Source: Lewinellaceae bacterium
GTDB taxonomy: Bacteria > Bacteroidota > Bacteroidia > Chitinophagales > Saprospiraceae
Assembly: GCA_016719605.1 (NCBI GenBank)
Contig: JADJYW010000004.1
Coordinates: 434,001 to 498,000, forward strand
Direction of reading: 5' to 3'
Length of the DNA: 64,000 bases
Shown piece by piece: positions 28,201-38,673 of the stretch. Every line of letters begins with the position of its first letter. Position 1 is the first letter of the stretch. Below the pieces are notes generated by a model, which was not told the origin of the DNA, ran no database searches, and saw nothing but the letters and a program-made list of their open reading frames with translations. The translations under genes and the position numbers were made by a program.

Positions 28201-29561
28201 GGCAAAATGTCGAGGTGGTCGTGTCGCGTATCGGTGAACTCCGTATCGTAGACCCCAAAACCGGTCGCGTGTTCTCGCAGAGCTACATTCCTTACGGTTC
28301 CTTCCTGTATGTGAAAGATGGTGAAGAAGTAGATAAAGGCGTGAAAATCTGTTCGTGGGACCCTTTCAACGCCACTATCGTGAGCGAATTCGCTGGTATT
28401 GTCAAGTACAACAACCTCGACGAGGGCGGTACCTATCGTATGGAGCGCGACGACCAAACCGGCTTCTCCGAAAAGGTGGTCATCGAAAGCAAAACCAAAC
28501 GCAAAATACCGACCATCGCTATTGTGAATCCCAAAACCGGGGAGGAGTTGAAAAACTACACCATGCCGGTCGGGGCTTATATTTCGGTAGACGACGATGA
28601 AGAAGTGAAAATTGGCCAGCAAATCGTGAAGATTCCCCGCAAACTGGGCAAAATCGCCGACATCACCGGCGGTCTGCCCCGGGTAACGGAACTCTTCGAA
28701 GCGCGTAACCCGTCGAACCCCGCCGTAGTGGCCGAAATTGACGGTATCATCACCTTTGGCGCCATCAAACGCGGCAACCGCGAATGCCTGATCGAAGCCA
28801 AGGATGGCCAAAAACGCAAGTACCTCATCCCGCTTGCCAAGCACATCCTGATGCAGGAAGGCGACTTTGTGCGCTCCGGTACGGCCCTCACGGAAGGCGC
28901 CATTTCGGTGAAAGATATTCTCGCAATCAAAGGGCCGTTCGCCGCGTCGTACTACTTGGTCAACGGTGTGCAGGAGGTTTATCGCTCACAGGGTATCAAT
29001 ATCAATGACAAGCACATTGAGGTCATCGTACGTCAAATGCTGCGCCGCCTCGATATTGTTGACCCGGGCGACACCCACTTCCTCACCGGAGAACCGGTTG
29101 AACGCAATGAGTTTATTGATTACAACGACAGTATCTACGACAAAAAATTCATCACAGACCCGGGCGAAAGTTCCAAACTGCGCGCCGGTATGCTGGTGAC
29201 GCTGCGCCAGGTGCGTGAGGAAAATTCTTTCCTGAAACGCAACGACAAAAAGCAGGTCGAGTTCCGCGACGCCATGCCCGCAACCGCTTCTTCCATGCTG
29301 CACGGTATCACCAAGGCATCGCTCGGTACCGAATCGTGGATTTCTGCCGCATCCTTCCAGGAAACAACCAAGGTGCTCAGCACGGCAGCTATTGCGGCCA
29401 AAAAGGACTACCTCATGGGCCTCAAGGAAAATGTGATCGTGGGCAAAAAAATCCCTGCCGGTACCGGTATGCGTCAGTTCGACCGTATTCAGGTCACCGG
29501 TTCGGGCCGACCCTTCCGCGACAACAACCGCGAAGCAGGTGTACTGGTAGACGAAGAATAG
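25260..29561 (+). CDS. rpoC: DNA-directed RNA polymerase subunit beta'
   Basis: This 1,433-residue protein is intact. The N-terminal zinc ribbon is [20 protein letters not shown] (about residues 66-85). [15 protein letters not shown] precedes the catalytic Mg-binding [16 protein letters not shown] (about residues 475-490). The trigger loop/bridge helix region has [20 protein letters not shown] and [20 protein letters not shown], and the second zinc site is [13 protein letters not shown]. There is a 247-bp spacer upstream with no clear gene and no obvious TAnnTTTG box. A strong terminator follows the stop. Confidence 0.98.
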   Translation: [1433 protein letters not shown]

Positions 29562-29594
29562 ACTTATCTGCGATTTACGACTTTCAAATAGACG

Positions 29595-29633
29595 CGCCGC
29601 CGTTCCCGATCCCGGGGACGGCGGCGTTTTTTT
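29595..29633. terminator. Intrinsic terminator after rpoC
   Basis: CGCCGCCGTTCCC and GGGGACGGCGGCG form a 13-bp stem (one T-G pair) with loop GATCCC, followed by seven Ts. It ends rpoC and could also serve the convergent DUF5686 gene, whose stop is at 29669. Confidence 0.92.
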
Positions 29634-29668
29634 ACAAAAATGACTACCCCGCAAGTGCGTCCCGTATC

Positions 29669-32172
29669 TCACAACATCAACCGCAGCGTCGCCCGCACGG
29701 TAAAATTTTCCCGCCAGTTGTCCGTCTCCAGCCCGCCCCAGCGGTAGAAAACTGCTCCGCCCACGCCGATATGCCCTATGTTGATGTAGTTGAACCGCAG
29801 GAGATTGTCCAATTGCACACCCGATTCCAGCAGGGTGTTGGATGCCGTGCGAAAGCCCAGATCGTGGTGGAGTTCGGGGCGGCGCAGGTCGCCCCAGGCG
29901 GCATTTTGCAACAAGGTCAGGTAGGGCGCCGAGTATTTGGAGCGGTAAAAACAGGGCCGATCTCCTGGGCAAAATAAAAATTGACAAAGCGGTCGGCCAA
30001 AAACGCCGTATCCGGCAACGATTGAAAGGTATTGGGCAGCACAAAGAGATTCAGACCCCAACCGTCCCGTCGGCCCGTCTGGTTGAGGGTGTACAGTTTG
30101 GCTAATGGCGCGTCGGCAGAAGCAATACCGGCTTCCACACGCCAGCGCGAGCGCCCCAGTCGTCCGAGAAAAAAAGCATGGTACACGGCGGCTGTCCAGC
30201 GTTCGTAGTTGTACTCCCCTTGCCACAAGCCGCGCCACCCCCGGGTGTAAGCCAGTTCCACCACGGGCAGGCGTTGCGTGGAACCTATATCATTGGCAAG
30301 GAACGTCCGTGGACGCTCTCCGTGCGCAAAGCGCAGGAAAAGCGTCGCTTCGGTGAACCGGAATTGATCCGCAAAACCCGAATCATCGGTGCCGTACCGG
30401 TACGCATACCCGGGTCGCAGTTCCTGCTTTCTAAAAATGCCCTCTGCAGAAAAAAAGCGCCCCAGCCGACTGCCAACCGAAGCAGCAAATTCGTCGGTGC
30501 GGTCCATCCGCCGGGCATACAGACTGCGGTCGAACAGTGCCGGCGCCGAAATTTCGTACGGGGCGCCTGGTTCCAGCAAATCGCGCCGCCAACTGATGCG
30601 CAGCTGCGTTTGCCGCGAACGCATGATGCGCCAGAGCGCATAGCCGCCGTACTTCCAGCCCTTGTCCCGAAAACCATAACCCAGATTGGCTCCGACCTCC
30701 AACCGGCGGTGGGGTAGCAGGGGCCGCGCTTGCCCAGTACTCAGGCCAAGCCCGAGCCGGGTGCCCTCGTATTCATTGAATTTAAGTAAATTACGCAAGT
30801 CGAGGCTGACGAACGAGCCTCCAATGGGTAACCTTCCCGTAGTTAAAAAACCGGTCAGGTCGGCCGTGTTATCGAATTTCTCCGATTTCCCGATACTGTC
30901 GAGCCAGACATAAGTGCGGGATTCTTTGTCGTTCAGCGGGGCCAAACCGCGCCAGCGCATCCAGGCGGAATCCGAGCGGCTGTTGGCCTCCGGCAACAGG
31001 ATCACGGGCATCTCCGGATTCATATCGCGCAAGCGTACGGGCGCACCTAACCGCACATCGGTGATGTAACTGCGTCCACTCCCGCGCATGCCTACAAAAG
31101 GGGCAGGGTATTTTTTTATTTCCAGTTCAAAATTCAATTGAGCCGGGAACCACTGGACGGTGTCTGCCCGCCCCAGGCCCCCATCCACCATCTGATACGC
31201 CTGCTCGATCTTGAGGTGCAGGTTGCCCGGATTGGCGGGCTGGGCGCGTACATTTTGCGTAGCCCAGCCGCGGGAGTGCAGGTGCAACACGCCCTCGAGC
31301 GCCTCGAATACCTTGCCCTTGCGCGGGTGAAATGAAATGACCCAAACGGTGTCGGGGCCGGTGTAAAGCGTGTCTTCTATGTGAAAAAAATAGAGATTGG
31401 GACTGCCCGGACTGATGGGGTTGACGAAATTTTTATCCAGAATGGTCAGGTGATCGCCGTAAAAGGAGAACGGTTGCACCATGTTGGACAAGGCCACAAT
31501 GCCGGCGTTCTGGAAGCCGGCCACGCGGTTGAGCAGCACATTTTCCTGCACCATGTCCGGAAACAGAAAGGAACGTTCGGTGACGCTTTCCATCAGAAAA
31601 ACGTGCCGATCGCGGGTATTCCGTTCCATCTTGTCAAAACGCGTCCAGGCATCCCGTACACTCTCCCGGGAAGTGTCTTTCCCGGCGTACTCCTGCTCGA
31701 ATATCGCGCGGTTGGGTACCATATCGAACAGCACTTTGTTGTAGGTAGTGCAGGTGTAGGACTTGTGCAGGTCGGGGTTGTTGCGCCGCCGGTTGGCGAT
31801 GGCCTTGCGGATCAGGATGTCGGCGGGGTTTTCGCCGGCGCGGACAACAGCCTCGGGCAGGGCAAGTTCGGTGGGTTTCAGCACGATGACAAGCAGTTTT
31901 TCGGACGTTTTTTGCCAAAATTCCGCCTCCACCACCCGCGTCTCGTAGCCGACATACCGAAAGCCAAGCCTGCGAACCGCCACGTCTGCGCCGATGGAAA
32001 ACCGCCCCTCGATATCGGTGAGCACACCCTTCCCGGGTTCATTGTTGAGCAGCACGGTCACGAAGGCCAATGGCGTACCTTGCGGGTCGGTGACGATTCC
32101 CTGGAGTGGTTTTTGGGTGAAACCCGCTGTGGCGAACAGGCAGAAGAGCGAGAAGAGTATGGATATGCGCAT
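29669..32172 (-). CDS. DUF5686 / carboxypeptidase-regulatory-like outer-membrane protein, frameshifted
   Basis: This product of ~830 residues starts at the ATG ending at 32172 (MRISILFSLFCLFATAGFTQ, a signal peptide). Residues about 22-105 are a carboxypeptidase-like regulatory domain (LQGIVTDPQGTPLAFVTVLL; FRYVGYETRVVE). The DUF5686 body follows (AENPADILIRKAIANR-like region; WISFHPRKGKVFEALEG-like region), and the end is rich in beta-barrel strands. The last ~90 residues are in another frame. The break is at the A-run 29947-29951, where one missing base (T in the coding strand) restores GPVFYRSKYSAPYL. These proteins are predicted outer-membrane barrels with an N-terminal plug-like domain and unknown cargo. 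Confidence 0.8.
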
Positions 32173-32179
32173 ACGTTTA

Positions 32180-32250
32180 AGGGTTAGAAGGTTACTGGTT
32201 GGAGGGTTACGGGTTAAAAGGTTACTGATTGGAGGGTTACGGGTTGGCAA
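32180..32250. repeat. GGTTGGAGGGTTAC-type short repeats
   Basis: Imperfect tandem units of GGTTAGAAGGTTACTGGTTG-like sequence lie in the 238-bp gap between two divergent genes. They belong to the same GGTTNGAA family as 37776-37892, 41465-41532 and 41704-41750. Confidence 0.7.
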
Positions 32251-32410
32251 GCCACCCTTCCCGTTGCTGCTGGAGGTATGTTTTTTTGGATGTTATCGTA
32301 CCAAAACGAATTCCCTTATTCCCCACAACCCGGCGCTGCCCTACATTCGCCTGTTTTTATGTACAAACCAGTTTTCGCTCATAATTTATCGCTTCTTCTT
32401 CTTGCCTGTT

Positions 32411-35400
32411 ATGCTCAAACATCTCCTTTGCTGCTTGCTGCTGGCGCAAACTTGCGCACTTTTTTCCCAAAATATCTGGACTGATATTGCTGAAAAAGCC
32501 ATTCCGGTGCCCCAAAAAGCCGTGCGCCAAATCGTGCCCCGGGCATATCGCACTGTTCGGCTTGACCTGAACCAAATACAACCCCTGTTGGTTGCCGCGC
32601 CGGTACGTTTCAGGCCTGCAGATGGCTCAGAACAGGAAATTGTGCTCACACTCCCCTTGCCCGACGGCACCTGGAGCCGCTTCCGCATCGCCGAATCACC
32701 CGTGATGGCTCCGGCCTTGCAGGCCAAATATCCCGAAATCCGCTGCTACACCGGCACGGGCATAGACGACCCCACCGCCTCGCTCAAATGCGACCTCACG
32801 CCGCAAGGTTTCCATGGCATGATTCGCTCGGCACGCTACGGCTCCGTTTTTATTGATCCATACCGGCAAGGCGACCGCGAGCACTGCATTGTTTACCGGA
32901 AACAGGACCTCGACCCGAAAGAACCTTTTTCCTGTATGCCCGACCCCGAAACGGTGCAGGCAGACGCAATCAAAAACGATGTGCCGGAACTCGCAGGCGA
33001 CTGCACCTTCCGCCGCTACCGACTGGCGCTGGCCTGCACCGGCGAATATGCTACCTTCCACGGCGGCACCAAACCGCTGGTACTGGCCGCCATGAATACC
33101 ACCATGAACCGCGTGAACGGCATCTATGAACGCGACCTCGCCGTCACCATGGAAATCATCGCCAATAATGACACGCTCATTTTCCTCGATCCGGTCGCCG
33201 ACGGCTACTCCAACGGAAACGGTTCCTCCATGCTCGGACAAAACCAAACCAAGTGCAGCACCATTATCGGATCGGCCAACTACGACATCGGGCATGTATT
33301 CAGTACGGGTGGCGGCGGCATTGCCGGTGTCGGAGTGGTGTGCAACAACGCCACCAAAGCCCGTGGCGTTACGGGCCGCACCACACCTGTCGGCGATCCG
33401 TTTGATGTAGACTATGTGGCCCACGAAATGGGGCACCAGTTCAGCGGCAACCACACCCAAAACAATTCCTGCGGCCGCAACCCCAATACCGCAATGGAAC
33501 CTGGCAGCGCCTCCACCATCATGGGCTACGCCGGTATTTGTGCGCCGAATATCCAGGCCAACAGCGATCCCTATTTCCACGCAGTCAACCTGCAGGAAAT
33601 GAATAACTACATCACCACCGGACCGGGCAACGTCTGCCCGGTCAAAACCAATATCGCCAATAATGCCCCGACCGTGGACGCCGGCCCCGACCACATCATC
33701 CCGCGCGCCACACCCTTCGCGCTCACTGCCACCGCCGCCGATGCCGACGGCGACCCGCTCACCTACTGCTGGGAGCAAATGAACAACCAAACGGCTACCA
33801 TGCCGCCGCTGGCTACCAACACCATGGGGCCGATGTTCCGCTCCCGCAATCCCGCTCCCGATCCCACGCGCTACTTCCCGCGTTTGCAGGATTTGGTGAA
33901 CAATGCCAACCCAACCTGGGAGCGGCTGCCCGCGGTGGCGCGTAATCTCAACTTCCGCGTGACCGTGCGCGACAACAACCCCGAGGGCGGCTGCACCGGC
34001 GAAGACAACCTCGTGCTGACCGTAGCCGATTCCACCGGGCCGTTTGTAGTCACGGAACCCAACACGACGCAAACCTGGTATGTCGGCGAAACCAAAACCG
34101 TTACCTGGGATGTGGCCAACACCGACGCCAATCCGGTCAACTGTACCCAGGTGCGTATCCTGCTTTCCACCGACGGCGGTTTTACCTACCCGTTTGTGCT
34201 GGCGGATACCGTGCCCAACACCGGCTCGGCCAACGTGGAAGTACCCAATGAACTTTCCGCCACCTGTCGCGTCATGGTGCTGGCTCTCGGCAACGTTTTT
34301 TTCGATATTTCCGACCAAAACTTCCGCATCGAAATCCCGCTCGTTCCCACCTTTTTTCTCAACATTTCCACAGCGGCCTCCGTGCAATTGTGCACCGGCG
34401 ACATGCTGAATTTTACCGCAGAAATCGTCAGTTCGGCGGGTTTTACAGCACCGGTGAACCTGGCGGTACAGGGAGCGCCCGCCAACGCTGCCGTTTCCAT
34501 CAATCCCAACCCCGTCGTGCCGGACAACAGCGCCGAAATCGAAATTTCCAACCTCGACCAGCCCGGCGTGTACACCATCGTGATCACTGCCGAAAGCGAT
34601 ACCATTGTCCGCGTCCGTACCATTGACCTGACGGTGGTCGCAGGCACCCCCGACACACCCGCACTGCTTGACCCGGCGGACGGCGCTTCGAACATCGTGC
34701 AAACCCCAACACTCACCTGGACGGCTGTGCCCGAGTGCGCTGAACTACCAGCCTACAGGTGGCCGCCAACCCGTCATTCGAAGCCGGTGCCATAGTGCTC
34801 GATCAAACGACTGCCACGTCCACCGCTACGGTGTTCGGCCTGGACACCGCCACCGTTTACTATTGGCGCGTTCGGGTGGAAAACGCCTGTGGCCAAAGCA
34901 ATTTTTCTCCTGTTTTTGCCTTTCAGACCGGACAACCCGAGTGTGATTTTGCGTTCAGCAGCACCGATGTGCCGGTGGATATTTCCGACACCAGCGCCTC
35001 GGTCGTGGTATCCGGTCTGGATGTGCCGGACGACCGTTTTGTCGCCGATGTGCGTGTCAGCCTGCAAATAGACCACAGCTGGGTTGGCGACATTGTCGCT
35101 CGGTTGATCGCGCCCGACGGCTCGGCTGCCGTGCTGTTCGACCAGCCCGGATACCCGGCGCTCAGCAGCGGCTGCAATGGCGAAAATCTGGAACTTCAGT
35201 TTGATGACGCGGCGACACTGACTGCGGCGGACCTGGAAAGTACCTGCGACGATATGCCTGCCATTAGCGGCGTCTTCCAGCCCATAGAGTCGCTCAGCCG
35301 CTTCAAGAATGCCAATGCCAAAGGGGGCTGGAAACTTGAAGTGACCGATAATTTCCCTGAAGACGGGGGAATGATCACGGATTGGGGCCTGACATTTTGC

Positions 35401-37773
35401 TTTTTGAAAGCCGTGCCGCCGGTGGAGGTTTTAGTCAACAACCCGCTCACCCTCGCCTCCGGCAGCACCAAAAACCTCGGCCTTGGCAATCTGGTTCTCA
35501 GCATTTTCAGCGGAAATGCAACGGATGGCGTGTTTACCCTGCTCAGCCTGCCCGAGCACGGCGACCTGCTCCTCAACGGCGCCCCGCTCGGCATTGGCGG
35601 TACATTCACCCAGGCCGACATCCTCGCGGATGCGGTGGCATACACCAACAACAACGACGGCGCTACGGCCGATGCTTTCCTGTTTGATGCCCTGGATGCC
35701 GGAACAGGCGGCTGGATGCACGCGCAGACATTCGACATTATCGTGGTGCAAAATGATCTGATCGCTACCGCCGATATTACCCAGCCGCTCTTGTGCCGCG
35801 ATGCTGCTACCGCCCAAATCACGGCCACAATCACGGGCGGAACGCCGCCGCTCACCTACAGCCTGAACGGCGGAACGGCGCAATTTTCCAACGTGTTCGA
35901 CAACTTGCCTGCCGGAATCTATTCGGTGGTGGTGACCGATGATTTTGGTTTTACTGCGGAAACAAACCCCGTGGTGGTAGACAACCCGGCGGCAATTGTG
36001 CCCACAGCCACCACCGCCAATGACGACATTTCCGTGCTGGCCACCGGCGGTACGCCGCCGTATGAATACAGCCTCGACGGCGCTATTTTTCAGCCCGAAC
36101 CGCTTTTTGAAAACCTGCCCAACGGCGACTACACCGTGACCGTGCGCGATGCCAATGGCTGCACCGGTACCGCTATGGCGACCGTATATGTGGGGCCGTT
36201 GCTGGTGCAACAAATCAGTACGAGTGCAGTTTCGTGCCACGGCGCCGCAGACGGCGCCCTGGAGGTGACGGTTGGCGGCGGCGTTGCGCCGTACCAGTAC
36301 AGCCTCGACGGGGTTGATTTTCAGGACAGCGCCCTGTTCGCCGGTTTGCCCGCAGGGCAATACACCGTGACCGTGCTGGACGACTCGGGCAATACGACCA
36401 CCGAAACGGCTACTGTAAGTCAACCGCCGGTTATCGAACTGGATGTTGTGGTCAATCTGAACACCATCACCGCCGGCGGCATGGGCGGTACCGGCGTGCT
36501 GGAGTACAGTCTGGATGGGCAGAACTTCCAGGCGGACAACACGTTTGGCGGGTTGGCCAACGGCGACTACACCGTGACTGTGCGCGATGCCAACGGCTGC
36601 CTGGCCAAGGTAACTGCCATGGTAGCCGTGCCGCCGCTGGTCATCATCGGCCTGACCATCGCCGGCGAAATCCGCTGTGCCGGCGAAACCGTGTCGGTAC
36701 TGGTATCCGCCGGCGGCGGCGTGCCGCCCTATATATTCAGTTTGGACGGCGGCGCGTACCAAACGGACAGTCTTTTTGAACATGTCGGCGGGGGTGCGCA
36801 TGCCATCTCGGTGCGCGACGCGGCTGGTACTGTCCTCTCCACCCAGCCCTTTGTGTTCACCGAACCCGACCCGATCAGTGCATCGGCGGCCGTACTCGGC
36901 CAGGGCGTTACGATCACGGCTACGGGCGGAACGCCGCCCTACCAGTATGGCATAGGTGGCGGGGTGCCGCAGGACAACGGCGTTTTTCCGGATTTGGACA
37001 ACGGCGCCTATGCGGTGACGGTTACGGATGCCAATGGCTGCACGGGTGTGGTTGCATTTGAGGTGAATTACATCCCGCTGTCGGTGGGCGTAACGGGCAC
37101 AAATCCGGATTGTGCCGGTGGTTTTGACGGTTCGTTGTTGCTGGAAATTTTCGGCGGTACGGCGCCGTACGACTGTAGTTTGAACAATGGACCGTGCGTA
37201 CTCTCCGATTTGCCGGCAGGCATATACACGATAGTCATCACGGATGGGCTTGGGGCAACGGTGGAAACCACGATGGTACTCACCGATCCGCCCGCGCTGC
37301 AAATCACGGCCACCGCTACCGACAACATAATTACTGCGACGGCCTCGGGTGGCACAGGCGCCCTGGAATACAGTCTCGACGGGGGCAATTACCAAACCTC
37401 GCCGGTATTTTTGGATTTGCCGAATGGCGCCTACAGCGTGTTTGTGCAAGATGCCAACGGCTGCATAGCGGAGTCTGAAATGGTGTTGGTGGACTACGTC
37501 GGCACGGTATCCCTGGAGCGGGCATGGGGCCTGGTGGTACAGCCCAATCCCGGCGCCGGGCATTTCCTGTTGACCCTGCGCCATGCACCGGCCGGCGCCC
37601 TGCGGACGGATGTATTCGATGCCGGCGGCCGCCTGTTGTTCCAGCAAAAACACGAATCAAACGGCCCGCAATTCTCTACCACTCTCGACCTGACGGGTTT
37701 GCCGTCCGGCGTGTACAACCTGCGTATCGTGAGTGGCAGAGACGTAGGCGCGGTACGTTTGGTAGTTAAATAG
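32411..37773 (+). CDS. Secreted reprolysin-like metalloprotease with P-domain, SprB repeats and T9SS signal (frameshifted)
   Basis: This product of ~1,790 residues starts at ATG 32411 with signal MLKHLLCCLLLAQTCALFSQ. The metzincin zinc site is HEMGHQFSGNH (about residues 338-348). Then come Ig-like segments, a proprotein-convertase P-domain (DISDTSASVVVSGLDVP; WKLEVTDNFPEDGGMITDWG), a cadherin-like unit (SLPEHGDLLLNGAPLG) and eight SprB-type repeats from ~35,760 to 37,490, each like YSLDG...LPNGDYTVTVRDANGC. The end, NPGAGHFLLTL with GLPSGVYNLRIVSG, is a T9SS type A sorting domain. The frame breaks at 34739-34754; a lost GC and an extra C would explain it. The protein probably acts on, or anchors to, the cell surface. 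Confidence 0.88.
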
Positions 37774-37775
37774 AG

Positions 37776-37892
37776 GGTTGGAAGGTTGGAAGGTTAGAAG
37801 GTTGGAAGGTTGCTGGTTCAGTTGAGCAACCTTCCAACCTTCCAACCTTCCAACCTTCTAACCTTCTAACCTTCCAACCTTCTAACCTTCCA
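37776..37892. repeat. GGTTGGAAGGTT repeats forming a long hairpin
   Basis: About five GGTTGGAA/GGTTAGAA units (37776-37813) are followed, after GGTTCAGTTG, by the complementary AACCTTCC series up to 37892. The arms pair over ~38 bp with few mismatches. It lies between the protease stop and tcdA on the same strand, so it may be a terminator or mRNA-end structure. Confidence 0.8.
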
Positions 37893-37895
37893 ACT

Positions 37896-38627
37896 ATGTC
37901 CAACCCGGCGACTCCCCACTGGCTCCAGCGCACCGAACTACTTATCGGCCCTGAGGCGCTGGAAAAACTCCGAAACCTGCATGTACTGGTGATTGGTCTT
38001 GGCGGCGTGGGCAGCTATGCCGCCGAGTTTTTGGCCCGGGCCGGAGTTGGTAAAATGACCATCGTGGACGGCGACACCGTGGACCTCACCAACACCAACC
38101 GCCAGTTGCCTGCGCTGCACAGCACCGTCGGACAATCCAAGGCCGGTATCATGGCCGCGCGTATGCGGGACATCAATCCCGACCTCGATCTCACCGTGCA
38201 GGATACCTTTCTCGGCCCGGAAATTGTAAAAAAACTGGTGTTCCAACAGTACGATTATGTGTTCGACTGCATTGACTCCGTGCAGCCCAAACAGTACGTC
38301 ATTGTCGCCTGCAAACAACAAGGCGTACGTATTGTGAGCAGCATGGGCGCCGGCGGTCGCGTGGACCCTTCCAAGGTTCAGGTGGCGGATATTTCCGAAA
38401 CATTCAACTGCCCATTCGCCCAACAGGTGCGCAAGGGTCTCAAGCGCAAGGGTGTGCGCCGCGACGTTACGGTCGTTTTTTCCTCCGAACTTGTGGAGCG
38501 CGAAACCTGCATGATGACTGACGGCAGCAAGTATAAAAAATCATTTTACGGTACCATTTCGTACATCCCGGCGCTGTTCGGACTGCACATGGCGAGCGTA
38601 GTAGTGCGCGATGTGGTAGGGAAATAG
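37896..38627 (+). CDS. tcdA: tRNA threonylcarbamoyladenosine dehydratase TcdA
   Basis: This 243-residue ThiF/E1-like enzyme converts t6A37 of tRNAs to its cyclic form at the cost of ATP. The nucleotide-binding motif is VIGLGGVGSYAAEFLARAGV (about residues 31-50), then IVDGDTVDLTNTNRQLPA with the E1-family Asp and Arg, and DCIDSVQPKQYV. The C-terminal NCPFAQQVRKGLKRKGVRRD and SYIPALFGLHMAS are typical of YgdL/TcdA. The gene is intact. Its start follows the hairpin repeat directly. Confidence 0.9.
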   Translation: MSNPATPHWLQRTELLIGPEALEKLRNLHVLVIGLGGVGSYAAEFLARAGVGKMTIVDGDTVDLTNTNRQLPALHSTVGQSKAGIMAARMRDINPDLDLTVQDTFLGPEIVKKLVFQQYDYVFDCIDSVQPKQYVIVACKQQGVRIVSSMGAGGRVDPSKVQVADISETFNCPFAQQVRKGLKRKGVRRDVTVVFSSELVERETCMMTDGSKYKKSFYGTISYIPALFGLHMASVVVRDVVGK

Positions 38628-38673
38628 CCGGCGCGGCAACACATTCTCTTCAAATTTTTAAACAGCATGCGAT

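Noticed and set aside
32696..34702. 668-codon minus-strand frame opposite the metalloprotease
   Set aside because: It is Gly/His/Val-rich nonsense typical of antisense GC-rich coding DNA; the plus strand has clear domains.
35431..37653. 740-codon minus-strand frame opposite the SprB repeats
   Set aside because: It is an antisense image of the repeats; the plus-strand repeats and T9SS end are convincing.
37776..37892. Possible CRISPR array
   Set aside because: The units are 7-8 bases long without unique spacers, and the second half is the reverse complement of the first.
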